Below, in pieces: positions 50,355-60,110 of a stretch of DNA of 64,000 nt (the stretch's first letter is position 1; each line of letters opens with the position of its first letter). The notes beneath the pieces are model-generated. The model was not told where the DNA came from. It saw only the letters and a list, made by a program, of their open reading frames with translations, and did no database searches. The position numbers were made by a program, and so were the translations under genes. The stretch is taken from the NCBI GenBank assembly GCA_946477995.1, contig CAMLAI010000002.1, positions 1 through 64,000 on the forward strand, read 5' to 3'. Source of the stretch: an uncultured Gilliamella sp. GTDB lineage: Bacteria; Pseudomonadota; Gammaproteobacteria; Enterobacterales; Orbaceae.

Positions 50355-53054
50355 TTAATTAACAACGACTTGCAATTTAAATCCTTGATCCCCAGCACAA
50401 GCTAGTGGCGAGGTATTAAGTGTTGCTAAATTCAAATAAGTCGGCGCTCCTTCACTCTTTTCAATACTCATTCCTGAAGACGCATAACTTTGTGTTCTTA
50501 AACTTCTTAATGTGTAATGAGCATCAACACCCATAGCGACATTAAACCAAGGTCCATTAGGGTTCTTCACAAAATCTGGTAATGCACTTGTTGCCTTACT
50601 ACCAGGACATGCAAGCTCATTTGAACCCACTAATGACCAAATTATAAATGGATTTTTAATTTCGTGCGCTTCATCTTCGTAACCCATAGGATAAGCTTTT
50701 ACATAATATTCAGAATCAACTTTCCACTCATTTGGGCCGCTTGGGTCAAATTGAAGAAGATGACCTTCACTTCTTGCTACTAATACACCATCACTACGAT
50801 AAACTTTTACTATTCCCGCTTTACCGCCAGAGAAATCTACGGTCGCTTTATTGAACGATGTCCCAAACTGATCAATTGCGATAGAAAACTCAACAACACC
50901 TTCAATGTTAGAAGCAACATCTAAAAGATAACTATCACCTATGACCTCAGTGCCTGCTGCTGTTGCCGACTTGGAAGAAGCTTTTTGTCCCATTTTTACT
51001 TTTTCAAAACCTTTAACAATAATACAAGGTTCTTGTGTCGGACAAGAGTTAACATTACCAGAAACACCATTAATTAAACTAATTTTTTTACCATTACTAG
51101 TCGCTGTCCAGCCTTTTAATACTGCATCAAAAGTTTCTGGAATACGATTCATTAAATCATCATCACTAAAACCTATTACATCTTGTGCAGAGGTAATTGA
51201 ACCATTAATAATCTTTGGTTTAACTAACGTTGCTAATACGGTTATTGCACTTTGCCCATCTGCTGGATTCATTGCTAAAGCAGTTTTATTCCCACCTTTA
51301 TCTACAGCCCAAACTCCAATTTTGCGCATTGATGGATTAGGCAAAACTTCGAAAGTAACAGAGTTAGATGTCGCCGATTTACCTTTACCATCAGTCACTG
51401 TAACAGACAAAGTATATTTACCATTAGTACTGATTGGGTGACGCTGACCGTTTGCATCAACATAATTCGGCGCGACAATCTTCCAATTATTTGTATCAGC
51501 AGGAGGCGTCATCCAACTAGAAGCTGTACATATTCCAACAGTAGAGCATAGAAAGCCGCCTCCAGCATCAATTTCCATCATGTCACCAGACCATGAAAGG
51601 CTATTTAAACCTTTAGCATTATGTACACCAATAGTAACGCCGTAAGACTCACCTTCAAGTAACTGAAGTGCTTCAAGTCCTAGATCGACACTCATTTTTT
51701 TATCTTTATATTCAAGCACAATATAGTTATTACGATCGACAAGATCATAACGGCTACCTTTAACTGAACGAGCAGCCTGAACCATATCAGGATCCAACTG
51801 ATCTTTTAAAGGTGTACCAATACGATAGTTCATCGTCAATTCAGCTTTAGTTGCCTTTTTATTATCTTGTCCACGTTTATGTTCAGCTTTGATCGTAAAA
51901 AGCGGAACTGGCGTATAATCAATACTAGCCGTGATTGCTCTTGGGTCTTTTTGCAAATTATCTTTGCCAAACAATGCGACTTTATCACCATAGTATTGTT
52001 CATACATTAAAGAACCACCAAGATGTGGATATTGAGGTAAATAGCCTTGGAAACGGATATCAAATCCCCTAGCTGCTCGTTCTAAATAATCATCAAAGTC
52101 TTTAGATTCTTTCCAATCTGATAATGGATGATAATAGTTAACAGCAAACTTCATGTAATCGGTCCAAGCTTCAGCACCTACCCCTAAACGGTTATGAGAT
52201 CGTTGAAAATCATGGTCGAAAAATACGTTATAACCCAATAACCACTTTTTATCTGCTACATCCCAACGTTGACCTATACCAAAGTTACCAATACGCCGAT
52301 TATGTTCATATTCTTGAAACGAAAGTTGAGTAAATATCAACGTATCTTCTGTATCCAACCAAGGGCTAAACAATTTAAGATTGACGTTATTAAACGTACC
52401 TTTATCGCTTAAATCGAATTGCAATTGCGCAGTACCAAAACGACCTAAAAAGTCTTGTGCTGCACTTTTGATTGGATCAACAACTTGGTTTCTAACACCA
52501 CTACGGACATAATCCTCTGCATAATCTTTAGCTTTACTCTTTATATGACCTGACAAACCGCCATTATCTGGAGAGGTTATCTGTTTCCAATCTTGACTTG
52601 CTAAAGTTTGAATTGTTGATGCAACTTGGCTGGCTAAAGCACTTTTATCCACTTTAGGATCATATGTATCATCGGATCCTAATTTAGGCAGATTAGCATA
52701 TTTATTTTGGCTATCAGGATCCACTTTCTTTATTGCTGGTAATAATGGCGAATTTTCAGGAAGAACCAATCGTTCGCCAATCTCAACCACATCTTTCTTG
52801 TCATAACGACCAGCATTCATTGCTCTTAATTCAGCAATAGATATACTACTTAGTAAAGCAATTTGATATAAGCTTCGTTGTTGGTTATTCACCATTTCAC
52901 GAACTTTAGTACCATCTTTTAACTCAATTATCTTATTGCTATCAACAGCAGTTACTGGGCTAGAAGTGTTACTACCCGTAGCCCATGTTGTTTGACAACC
53001 TAGAGCTATAACAATTAGCGCAGAGATAACTTTTAAATTAAGATTGTTTCTCAT
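50355..53054 (-). CDS. Inverse autotransporter, intimin/invasin family (SinH/ZirT-like)
   Basis: This 899-aa outer-membrane adhesin has N-terminal barrel and C-terminal passenger. It shows a signal peptide (1-25), a periplasmic LysM-like segment (about 45-100, YQIALLSSISIAELRAMN...VEIGERLVLP), an alpha-helical linker, and a 12-strand barrel (about 205-430) with the family hallmarks LGYNVFFDHDFQRSHNRLGVGAE and RGFDIRFQGYLPQ. The passenger has an Ig-like region (NGKYTLSVTVTDGKGKSATSNSVTFEV) and a C-terminal domain. Six cysteines occur only in the passenger (CSTVGIC, CPTQEPC and two near the end), suggesting disulfides. It may present its own adhesin, export the partner gene product downstream, or both. 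AAGGA precedes the ATG. Confidence 0.88.
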   Translation of the reverse strand: MRNNLNLKVISALIVIALGCQTTWATGSNTSSPVTAVDSNKIIELKDGTKVREMVNNQQRSLYQIALLSSISIAELRAMNAGRYDKKDVVEIGERLVLPENSPLLPAIKKVDPDSQNKYANLPKLGSDDTYDPKVDKSALASQVASTIQTLASQDWKQITSPDNGGLSGHIKSKAKDYAEDYVRSGVRNQVVDPIKSAAQDFLGRFGTAQLQFDLSDKGTFNNVNLKLFSPWLDTEDTLIFTQLSFQEYEHNRRIGNFGIGQRWDVADKKWLLGYNVFFDHDFQRSHNRLGVGAEAWTDYMKFAVNYYHPLSDWKESKDFDDYLERAARGFDIRFQGYLPQYPHLGGSLMYEQYYGDKVALFGKDNLQKDPRAITASIDYTPVPLFTIKAEHKRGQDNKKATKAELTMNYRIGTPLKDQLDPDMVQAARSVKGSRYDLVDRNNYIVLEYKDKKMSVDLGLEALQLLEGESYGVTIGVHNAKGLNSLSWSGDMMEIDAGGGFLCSTVGICTASSWMTPPADTNNWKIVAPNYVDANGQRHPISTNGKYTLSVTVTDGKGKSATSNSVTFEVLPNPSMRKIGVWAVDKGGNKTALAMNPADGQSAITVLATLVKPKIINGSITSAQDVIGFSDDDLMNRIPETFDAVLKGWTATSNGKKISLINGVSGNVNSCPTQEPCIIVKGFEKVKMGQKASSKSATAAGTEVIGDSYLLDVASNIEGVVEFSIAIDQFGTSFNKATVDFSGGKAGIVKVYRSDGVLVARSEGHLLQFDPSGPNEWKVDSEYYVKAYPMGYEDEAHEIKNPFIIWSLVGSNELACPGSKATSALPDFVKNPNGPWFNVAMGVDAHYTLRSLRTQSYASSGMSIEKSEGAPTYLNLATLNTSPLACAGDQGFKLQVVVN

Positions 53055-53232
53055 CTTAATTATTCCTTATATTTCACCGGCAACATTGCTACAAAGTAAC
53101 AAGTTATTTTTATTCTAAATAAGCATAGTTATAATTAAACCTTGTACACTTACGGTTCAAATTTATCGTTTTTCTATGCTTAAATTTATTTAAAAATTGT
53201 GGATTTTTTTACAAAACCTCTTATTGAGTAGG

Positions 53233-53260
53233 ATCATATTACAAAACTGTCATTTATCAA
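53233..53260 (-). promoter_or_regulatory. Promoter of the inverse autotransporter gene
   Basis: On the minus strand TTGATA (plus 53255-53260), a 16-nt spacer and TATGAT (plus 53233-53238) match sigma-70 at 5 of 6 bases in each box. The start site would be about 170 nt before the ATG. Confidence 0.55.
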
Positions 53261-53454
53261 AATGATTTTATAATTTTTTTTTGATTTTTTTTTGTAAAAA
53301 TATTAAATATTGTTTTTTTTCAAGTGATTAATATTATTTAATTATTAAAAGGCTCTTTTACATAAAATTATAATTAATTGATTTATATGAATATTATTTT
53401 TATGACTTTTTTGTTATTGAAAAAAATCGAGAGGGAATAATAGAAAATAAATAA

Positions 53455-53490
53455 AAAAACAGACAAATTAGCAAAAATTTATCTGTTTTT
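53455..53490 (-). terminator. purF terminator
   Basis: AAAAACAGA / TCTGTTTTT arms enclose a second AAATT/AATTT pairing, 18 nt beyond the purF stop. On the minus strand the hairpin ends in a T-tract. Confidence 0.75.
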
Positions 53491-53507
53491 GAGATGCCTT
53501 CAACTGA

Positions 53508-55034
53508 TCAATTATACGATTGATCTTCATTATAAATTTCTAAATTTTCCGATTCCTTTTGGCAAAACACTTTTTTATCATCGTTGCGTTTTTTTTCTAA
53601 AAGTGACAAATAAGTATCATTTATACCTTGAGTAATATACTTGCCATCAAAGACCGAACATTCAAAATGAGTAATGTTAGGATTTAATTCTCGTATCGCA
53701 GCAATTAAATCATCAAGGTTTTGGAAAATAAGTTTATCTGCACCAATATCTTTAGCGATTTGATTAACGTTACGATTATAAGCAATAAGTTCTCTGGCAA
53801 CGGGCATATCGATGCCATAAACATTAGGGTGTCTTATTTCTGGCGCAGCCGAAGCCAAATACACTTTTTTAGCACCACAAGAGCGTACCATTTGAAGTAT
53901 CTTTTCTGACGTAGTGCCTCGTACAATTGAATCATCTACCAGAAGAACATTTTTTCCTTCAAATTCTATACGATTGGCGTTGAGCTTTCTTCTTACTGAA
54001 AGTTTACGTGCACTTTGCCCTGGCATAATAAATGTACGACCAATATAACGATTTTTAACAAATCCTTGTCGATAAGGTTTATTTAAAATGCGTGCAATTT
54101 CGAGCGCAGCATCACATGAGGTTTCAGGAATGGGAATAACGACATCAATATCGATATCTTTCCATTCTCTCGCTATTTTTTGACCTAACTTTTGCCCCAT
54201 TAAAATGCGAGATTGATAAACAGATACCCCATTCATTAGCGAATCAGGTCGGGCAAAATAGACATATTCAAAAATACATGGATAATATTGGGGGTTATCT
54301 GCACATTGTTGTGCATAAAATTGGCCATCTTGGGTAATGTAAATAGCTTCCCCTGGTTCAACATCACGCATCAATTCAAAATCAAGAATATCTAATGCAA
54401 CGCTTTCTGACGCAACCATATATTCAGTTTTACCATTATCAAGTACGCGTTTTCCTATCACTAAAGGACGAATACCATATGGATCACGAAAAGCAACAAG
54501 TCCATGTCCAATAATCATAGCAACACAGGCATAAGCACCCTGAATAATATTATGTACTTGATGAACAGCCTGAAAGATATTATCAGCCGTTAACGGGTAA
54601 GTTGGAAATTTATCCAGTTCATTAGCTAAAATATTTAATAAGACTTCTGAATCCGAATTAGTATTGATATGGCGGCGTGCAAGTTCAAATACTTTATGGC
54701 GTAATTGGTCGGTATTAGTCAAATTTCCATTGTGTGCAAGCGCAATACCGTAAGGTGAATTAACATAAAAAGGTTGAGCTTCGGATGGACTAGAACTACC
54801 TGCTGTAGGGTAACGAATATGACCTATACCCAGTTTACCTTGAAGTCGTTGCATATGATGTTCTTGAAAAACATCTTTAACCAAACCATTAGCCTTACGT
54901 AGACGAAAGCGATTTTGCTCATCAATAGTAACGATTCCGGCCGCATCTTGCCCTCGATGTTGTAACACCGTTAGAGCATCATAAATTGATTGATTAACTG
55001 TACTACATCCTACAATACCAACTACACCACACAT
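53508..55034 (-). CDS. purF: Amidophosphoribosyltransferase
   Basis: PurF catalyses the first step of purine synthesis (PRPP plus glutamine to phosphoribosylamine). It has 508 aa. The N-terminal glutaminase begins MCGVVGIVG, with Cys2 as nucleophile after removal of Met and no propeptide; [18 protein letters not shown] and HNGNLTN follow. The PRPP-binding loop is [14 protein letters not shown]. It is the last gene of accD-folC-dedD-cvpA-purF and has a clear terminator. Confidence 0.98.
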   Translation of the reverse strand: MCGVVGIVGCSTVNQSIYDALTVLQHRGQDAAGIVTIDEQNRFRLRKANGLVKDVFQEHHMQRLQGKLGIGHIRYPTAGSSSPSEAQPFYVNSPYGIALAHNGNLTNTDQLRHKVFELARRHINTNSDSEVLLNILANELDKFPTYPLTADNIFQAVHQVHNIIQGAYACVAMIIGHGLVAFRDPYGIRPLVIGKRVLDNGKTEYMVASESVALDILDFELMRDVEPGEAIYITQDGQFYAQQCADNPQYYPCIFEYVYFARPDSLMNGVSVYQSRILMGQKLGQKIAREWKDIDIDVVIPIPETSCDAALEIARILNKPYRQGFVKNRYIGRTFIMPGQSARKLSVRRKLNANRIEFEGKNVLLVDDSIVRGTTSEKILQMVRSCGAKKVYLASAAPEIRHPNVYGIDMPVARELIAYNRNVNQIAKDIGADKLIFQNLDDLIAAIRELNPNITHFECSVFDGKYITQGINDTYLSLLEKKRNDDKKVFCQKESENLEIYNEDQSYN

Positions 55035-55052
55035 ATAACAATTACCTCAAAT

Positions 55053-55544
55053 CTAATGCGCTAAAAAAGAAGACGAATTTTGGATATAATCAAAAAACCA
55101 ACGAATAATAAAATGAAAATGTGGAATAAGCTGAGACTGAGTCCAATATTGAGATTGTGATAAAGGAGTAAAAGTATCAATAAAGAAAAGTACTGCAGCG
55201 ACGACTAAAATACCACGTAACACACCAAAACAAATCCCTAAAACGCGGTCTGTACCTGATAACCCCGTTTTTTGAACCAACTGACCAATAATATAAGACA
55301 CTATAGTACAAACTAATAATGTAGCAATAAACAAAATAGCAATAGCAACCGCAATTTTAACCACATCACTATCAAAATAGGTCAAATACTGGGTAATATG
55401 AGAATAAAATCGGCTAGCAATAAAAAAAGCAAGTATCCAACTGATAAGGGATAACGCTTCTCGAACAAAACCTCGAACAATGCTAATTAATGCAGAAAAA
55501 ACAATGACCCCAATAATCGTAAAATCAACCCAATTCATCATCAT
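55053..55544 (-). CDS. cvpA: CvpA family inner-membrane protein
   Basis: This is a 163-aa membrane protein with four helices. VDFTIIGVIVFSALISIVRGFVREALSLISW, GLSGTDRVLGICFGVLRG and the C-terminal HFIIRWFFDYIQNSSSFL match E. coli CvpA. That protein is needed for colicin V export and envelope homeostasis; the molecular role is unclear. Three ATGs lie close together (55544, 55541, 55538), and the track's GTG 55550 is less likely. It lies just before purF, as in E. coli. Confidence 0.93.
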   Translation of the reverse strand: MMMNWVDFTIIGVIVFSALISIVRGFVREALSLISWILAFFIASRFYSHITQYLTYFDSDVVKIAVAIAILFIATLLVCTIVSYIIGQLVQKTGLSGTDRVLGICFGVLRGILVVAAVLFFIDTFTPLSQSQYWTQSQLIPHFHFIIRWFFDYIQNSSSFLAH

Positions 55545-55594
55545 AATCACTCACAATCTTATGTTAAGAATTTATTTTATTATAGTTACTGTAT

Positions 55595-56200
55595 TTAATT
55601 AGCCACTATAATACCTTTAAGTTTTGTCAAAGTATCTAGATCAACAATAACTTGTTCTGCTTGTTCTCTTTTAGCGTAAGGCCCAATCTGCAATTTAATA
55701 AGCTGGTTGGGTTCAGGATTTTTGGGAATTAGCCTAACGTTATAGTTATTTAATCGTAATAAAGCTACAAGCTCTTCTATTTTTTGTCTATTTTTTAACG
55801 CAGTAAGTTGAATCATGTAAGGTTTAGTTTCTTGACTTGATACAACTGACTTATTATTTACTGATGAAACACTATCATCATTTGTTGAAATATTATTTGA
55901 AGATAACGCATTTGAATTTTGCTCATCTTCCGGAATATAAGGAATATCAGCAACCTCATTATTTGGATTACCAAGTTGGCTTCCAGATTCAGTTGGTGAT
56001 GTCATAACTTGATTTTGCTGGTTAACAATTTCAGGTTGTAAAATAGGCGTTGAAGAAATGGGTAAATTGGATTTATCGGTTAAAATCGATGGCGCTACTG
56101 CTGCTAAAATTAACAATAAAGTAGCAAAACCGACCCATCGATTTCGAACCCTATTTGGAGTGCTATTATTATTTTTTTTATTTTCCATAAAATTAATCAT
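55595..56200 (-). CDS. dedD: SPOR-domain cell division protein DedD
   Basis: DedD is a bitopic septal protein that binds denuded glycan and stimulates constriction. Here a short cytoplasmic N-terminus and one transmembrane helix (about 22-40, WVGFATLLLILAAVAPSIL) precede a disordered Asn/Ser-rich periplasmic linker. A C-terminal SPOR domain follows (about 125-200, YMIQLTALKNRQKIEELVALLR... LQIGPYAKREQAEQV). About 201 aa. ATG 56200 overlaps the folC stop; ATG 56188 is an alternative. Its position between folC and cvpA supports the name. Confidence 0.88.
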   Translation of the reverse strand: MINFMENKKNNNSTPNRVRNRWVGFATLLLILAAVAPSILTDKSNLPISSTPILQPEIVNQQNQVMTSPTESGSQLGNPNNEVADIPYIPEDEQNSNALSSNNISTNDDSVSSVNNKSVVSSQETKPYMIQLTALKNRQKIEELVALLRLNNYNVRLIPKNPEPNQLIKLQIGPYAKREQAEQVIVDLDTLTKLKGIIVAN

Positions 56201-57470
56201 CAATTTCAGCTAAGACTGCAGATACCGTATGAAAAGATCCACACACCACAATAATATCATTTTTTTGAGCATCTTGAAGTGCTGCTCGATAAGCATCACA
56301 AACATGATCAAATGTTAAAACGTTATGGGCATTATTCTCGACTAAATATTGTTTTAATACATCACAACCACATCCTCGATCGCCATAAAGTGATGCACAA
56401 TACCAAGCATCTCCATTTAATAACGACAATGTACCTTTGATATCCTTATCTTTCAACATGCCAATTACAAACAGGACTCGACCAATATCCTTATTTTCGG
56501 TTTTTAAAGAATTTAACTGATTAGCTAAATAATGAGCAGCATGAGGATTATGTGCAACGTCTAAAATAACAAGTGGATGAGTTTTTACAATTTGAAATCG
56601 TCCCGTTAGGCTTGCTTTACCTAATCCTTCATTTATTTGTTGCTCAGCAATCTTAAATGATGAATAATTTAGGGCTGCAATAGCAGTGGCTGCATTTGCT
56701 AACGGCACATGAGGAGTCACTAAAGATGAATATTGACATTTGTCAGAATAAAATTCCCAAACATTTTTATCTTTTTGCTCATAAGACCAATTTTGGTTTA
56801 CCGCATATAAAGGACAATCGACAGCATTTGCCACATCAAAAATTGATTGAGGAATGTCTGGCTCCCCAACAATAGCAATACTTTTAGGCTTAAATATACC
56901 TGCTTTTTCTCGACCAATGCTTTCACGAGTATTACCTAAATAATCGACATGATCTATAGCTATCGAAGTAATAATAGCCACATCAGCATCAACAATATTA
57001 GTCGCATCAAAACGCCCACCTAACCCGACTTCTAAAATAACAACATCTAAATTGGCTTGCTTAAATTGATATAAAGCCGCAAGTGTTGCAAATTCAAAAT
57101 AAGTCAGTGATATATCACCTCGAGCATTTTCAATTTCAATAAATGCATTTATTGTTTCTGCCTCGGTCGATTCTTGATTATTGATTCGTACGCGTTCAGT
57201 AAAACGTAAAAGGTGAGGAGAACTATACACACCTACTTGCATATCTGCTGCAAGCAATATCATTTCAAGTGTTTTACACGTTGTGCCTTTACCATTTGTT
57301 CCTGCAACAGTAAATACATAAGGAGCTGGTTGTAATAAGTTAAGCCTTTGAGCAACGGCTCTAACACGATCTAACCCCAAATCAATGGTCAATGGGTGTA
57401 GTTGCTCTAAATAACTAAGCCATGATTGTAAATCAGACTTAGCATTAGGTTTCGTATTTTGTATGCTCAC
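56193..57470 (-). CDS. folC: Bifunctional folylpolyglutamate / dihydrofolate synthase
   Basis: FolC joins glutamate to dihydropteroate and then extends folate polyglutamates. It has 425 aa. The P-loop is VAGTNGKGTTCKTLE; SSPHLLRFTERVRIN, EVGLGGRFDATNIV, SIAIDHVDYLG and LDVAHNPHAA are the family motifs. The start is GTG 57470, which directly abuts the accD stop (TAAGTG). Confidence 0.97.
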   Translation of the reverse strand: MSIQNTKPNAKSDLQSWLSYLEQLHPLTIDLGLDRVRAVAQRLNLLQPAPYVFTVAGTNGKGTTCKTLEMILLAADMQVGVYSSPHLLRFTERVRINNQESTEAETINAFIEIENARGDISLTYFEFATLAALYQFKQANLDVVILEVGLGGRFDATNIVDADVAIITSIAIDHVDYLGNTRESIGREKAGIFKPKSIAIVGEPDIPQSIFDVANAVDCPLYAVNQNWSYEQKDKNVWEFYSDKCQYSSLVTPHVPLANAATAIAALNYSSFKIAEQQINEGLGKASLTGRFQIVKTHPLVILDVAHNPHAAHYLANQLNSLKTENKDIGRVLFVIGMLKDKDIKGTLSLLNGDAWYCASLYGDRGCGCDVLKQYLVENNAHNVLTFDHVCDAYRAALQDAQKNDIIVVCGSFHTVSAVLAEIDD

Positions 57471-58361
57471 TTAATTTGTCTCATTATTGGTGACATCATA
57501 AAAAGGGCTTGGTAATTTCATTAATTTAGCTAATAAACTGGCAATTTTAGAACGCATGTCTTTACGATGAATGATCATATCTAACGCGCCTTTTTCAAGT
57601 AAAAATTCGCTACGCTGAAAACCTTCAGGTAAGGTTTCACGTACAGTTTGCTGAATGACTCTGGGACCAGCAAAGCCAATTAATGCCTTAGGTTCAGCAA
57701 TATTAATATCACCTAGCATAGCTAAACTTGCTGATACGCCGCCCATAGTAGGATCGGTCATCACCGAAATATAAGGTAAACCTTCATCTTGCATTTTAGC
57801 TAAAATTGCACTTGTTTTTGCCATTTGCATGAGTGAAAAAAGTGCTTCTTGCATGCGAGCACCACCACTAGTTGAAAAACAAATTAATGGGCATTTATCA
57901 GCAATGGCTTGTTCTGCTGCACGTGTAAATAAAGCTCCTACAACAGAAGACATTGACCCACCAATAAAAGCAAATTCAAAACAAGCTACCACAACAGGAA
58001 TCCCCAATAAAGTGCCTTTCATTACAACCATAGCTTCTTTTTCGTGCGTTTCTTTTTGAGCCGCTAATAAGCGATCTTTATACTTTTTAGTATCTTTAAA
58101 TTTTAGAATATCTTTAGGCGCTAATTCAGATCCAATTTCAACATCAGAACCTTCATCTAAAAACCGATATAATCTTACACGTGCAGGAATATGCATATGA
58201 TGATCGCATTTAGGACATACCTCTAAGTTACGATCTAATTCAGCTTGATAAATAATTTGCTCACAGTTACTACATTTGGTCCAAACACCACCAGGAATAT
58301 TCGCTTTTTTATGATCTGACGATATATTATTTTTACTTAGAATTTTCTCAATCCAGCTCAT
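57471..58361 (-). CDS. accD: Acetyl-CoA carboxylase carboxyltransferase subunit beta
   Basis: AccD and AccA transfer carboxyl from biotin to acetyl-CoA, the committed step of fatty acid synthesis. It has 296 aa. The N-terminal zinc ribbon has CSNCEQ and CPKCDHH; the carboxyltransferase core has [40 protein letters not shown] and [20 protein letters not shown]. It is the first gene of the five-gene run. fabR, which acts in the same pathway, is also in this window. Confidence 0.98.
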   Translation of the reverse strand: MSWIEKILSKNNISSDHKKANIPGGVWTKCSNCEQIIYQAELDRNLEVCPKCDHHMHIPARVRLYRFLDEGSDVEIGSELAPKDILKFKDTKKYKDRLLAAQKETHEKEAMVVMKGTLLGIPVVVACFEFAFIGGSMSSVVGALFTRAAEQAIADKCPLICFSTSGGARMQEALFSLMQMAKTSAILAKMQDEGLPYISVMTDPTMGGVSASLAMLGDINIAEPKALIGFAGPRVIQQTVRETLPEGFQRSEFLLEKGALDMIIHRKDMRSKIASLLAKLMKLPSPFYDVTNNETN

Positions 58362-58672
58362 TATGATTCTCTCATTTGATACGCTTTTAGAAATATCGGG
58401 GTATTGTATAATATTTTGGAATAATTCTTAATAGTTGTTTTAACTTTTATCTTTTTAATCAATTTTTTTCGAAAATTATCTGCATTTAAATATAAAAATA
58501 ATCAAAATAAAAGCTATAAAAAATAAATATATCTATAACAGCATAATGACGAAATAAAATCACCATACCATCGTGACAACATTAAAAATATAATTAATAT
58601 GATCTTGAAAAATTATTAGTATATAATTGCCTTTAATATATTTTTCCATTTTTTTGAAATAAGGGGTTACAG
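58362..58672. other. 310-bp AT-rich divergent region between accD and tmaR
   Basis: No ORF is present. It must hold the accD (minus) and tmaR (plus) promoters. A TATAAT at 58622-58627 is in the right place for tmaR, but I find no good -35. Nothing else stands out. Confidence 0.3.
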
Positions 58673-58993
58673 ATGGACAAGGAAAAAGCAAGCGCACCAT
58701 CGTTTCAAGATGTTTTAGAGTACATTCGTCTATCACGTCGATTAAATAAATTAAAACGTGAAATAGCAGACAACGAGAAAAAGATTCGTGACAACCAAAA
58801 ACGCGTTCTATTACTTGAAAACTTAAGTGAATATATTAAGCCTGATATGACATACGAAGAGCTTCAAGCGATTATTGCTAACATGAAAAGTGACTATGAT
58901 GATCGTGTTGATGATTATATTATCAAAAATGCTGAAATTTCTAAAGAACGCCGTGATATTAGCAAAAAAATGCGAACATATCGCTCAAATTAA
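58673..58993 (+). CDS. tmaR: PTS enzyme I pole-localising protein TmaR (YeeX, DUF496)
   Basis: This is a 106-aa, almost entirely coiled-coil protein. [45 protein letters not shown] and [25 protein letters not shown] align with E. coli YeeX along its length. YeeX/TmaR forms polar clusters that sequester enzyme I of the sugar phosphotransferase system and so limit sugar uptake. AAGGGG lies about 7 nt before ATG 58673. It is monocistronic and has a strong terminator. With crp in the same window, PTS-based sugar use is a reasonable inference. Confidence 0.93.
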   Translation: MDKEKASAPSFQDVLEYIRLSRRLNKLKREIADNEKKIRDNQKRVLLLENLSEYIKPDMTYEELQAIIANMKSDYDDRVDDYIIKNAEISKERRDISKKMRTYRSN

Positions 58994-59001
58994 TTGCAAT
59001 T

Positions 59002-59031
59002 AAATAACTCCCACAATGGGAGTTATTTTTT
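59002..59031. terminator. Terminator between tmaR and yciH
   Basis: A 12-bp perfect stem AAATAACTCCCA / TGGGAGTTATTT with a 3-nt loop is followed by TTT on the plus strand, 8 nt after the tmaR stop. It lies between convergent genes and may work for both. Confidence 0.88.
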
Positions 59032-59043
59032 TAGCTAATAACG

Positions 59044-59364
59044 TTAACCACCTGCTAGTTTTACCTTAAAACCTTTTTCTTCTAACAATGTTTTCAGTAA
59101 ATCTCGTTTATCACCTTGAATCTCGATGGTTTCATCTTTGATAGACCCGCCACAACCACAGCGTTTTTTAAGTTCTGCTGCTAACTTTGATAATTGGGCA
59201 TCATCCAAATCAAAACCCGAAATCACACAAACACCCTTGCCTTTACGCCCCGAAGTTTGCCGTTGAATACGAATAATACCATCACCTTTATCACGAGATA
59301 ATTGTGTCTCTTTCGGTTTTATTCGACCTTTATCGGTTGAATATACAACTAGATTATCAGACAT
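59044..59364 (-). CDS. yciH: SUI1/eIF1-like protein YciH
   Basis: This is a 106-aa protein with an eIF1/SUI1 fold: IIRIQRQTSGRKGKGVCVISGF, LAAELKKRCGCGGSIKDETIEIQGD and LLEEKGFKVKLAGG. YciH can act as an initiation fidelity factor on the 30S subunit, although its physiological role in bacteria is debated. It lies 7 nt after pyrF, the same pair as in E. coli. Confidence 0.95.
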   Translation of the reverse strand: MSDNLVVYSTDKGRIKPKETQLSRDKGDGIIRIQRQTSGRKGKGVCVISGFDLDDAQLSKLAAELKKRCGCGGSIKDETIEIQGDKRDLLKTLLEEKGFKVKLAGG

Positions 59365-59371
59365 GCTTTGC

Positions 59372-60076
59372 TTAGCTCTTAGTTAAATCAAGTGTAGTTA
59401 AAATGGACTGTAATGCCTTAGCAGGATCTTCAGCTTGAGTAATTGGTCGACCAATGACAAGATAATCAGCACCCGCAGCTTGAGCTCGTTGAGGCGTCAT
59501 GATACGACGTTGATCATCTGGCGTCGAACCGGCTGGACGAATACCTGGAGTAACTAATTTAAAATCACTGCCAAGCCGAGTTCTAAAACTTTGAACTTCT
59601 TTCGCCGAACATACAACGCCATCAAGGCCACAATTCTTAGCTAGTATAGCTAATTTTGTCGCCTGTTCTAAAGGTGAAACATGAATACCAATTTCTTGAA
59701 GATCAGAAGACTCCATACTCGTCAATACTGTCACTGCAATTAATATTGGTGCTTGTTTACCATAAGGATAAAGTGCATCTTTTGCTGCTTGCATCATGCG
59801 AGCACCACCACTTGCGTGTACATTAGTCATCCAAACCCCTAAATCGGCAGCGGCAGAGACGGCTTTAGCTACCGTATTTGGAATATCATGAAATTTAAGA
59901 TCTAAAAAAATATCAAAGCCTTTATTCATAATTTGTTTAATAAATTCAGGCCCGGCATGGGTAAATAACTCTTTGCCAATTTTAAGACGGCAATCTTTTG
60001 GATCAACACGATCAATAAAATTCCATGCTGATTTAACATCAGCAAAATCAACAGCAACAATAATTGGAGATGACAT
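59372..60076 (-). CDS. pyrF: Orotidine 5'-phosphate decarboxylase
   Basis: PyrF makes UMP from OMP in the last step of pyrimidine synthesis. It has 234 aa. The start [15 protein letters not shown], the catalytic motif [14 protein letters not shown] with its Asp-x-Lys-x-x-Asp network, [10 protein letters not shown] and [17 protein letters not shown] are diagnostic. It is followed by yciH. Confidence 0.98.
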   Translation of the reverse strand: MSSPIIVAVDFADVKSAWNFIDRVDPKDCRLKIGKELFTHAGPEFIKQIMNKGFDIFLDLKFHDIPNTVAKAVSAAADLGVWMTNVHASGGARMMQAAKDALYPYGKQAPILIAVTVLTSMESSDLQEIGIHVSPLEQATKLAILAKNCGLDGVVCSAKEVQSFRTRLGSDFKLVTPGIRPAGSTPDDQRRIMTPQRAQAAGADYLVIGRPITQAEDPAKALQSILTTLDLTKS

Positions 60077-60110
60077 AACTTAGTTATTCCTTTTTAGTCT
60101 TAAATTTTGT

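Larger units (their letters stand above)
53055..53507. other. 450-bp AT-rich control region between purF and the inverse autotransporter
   Basis: No ORF is present. It carries the purF terminator, the promoter of the autotransporter pair and a long (about 170 nt) untranslated leader that is strongly A/T-homopolymeric. Such a leader could host regulation, but I see no defined riboswitch or operator. Confidence 0.45.

Noticed and set aside
50941-51441. 166-aa plus-strand ORF opposite the adhesin passenger
   Set aside because: Antisense shadow; the adhesin frame has clear domain motifs and this one has none.
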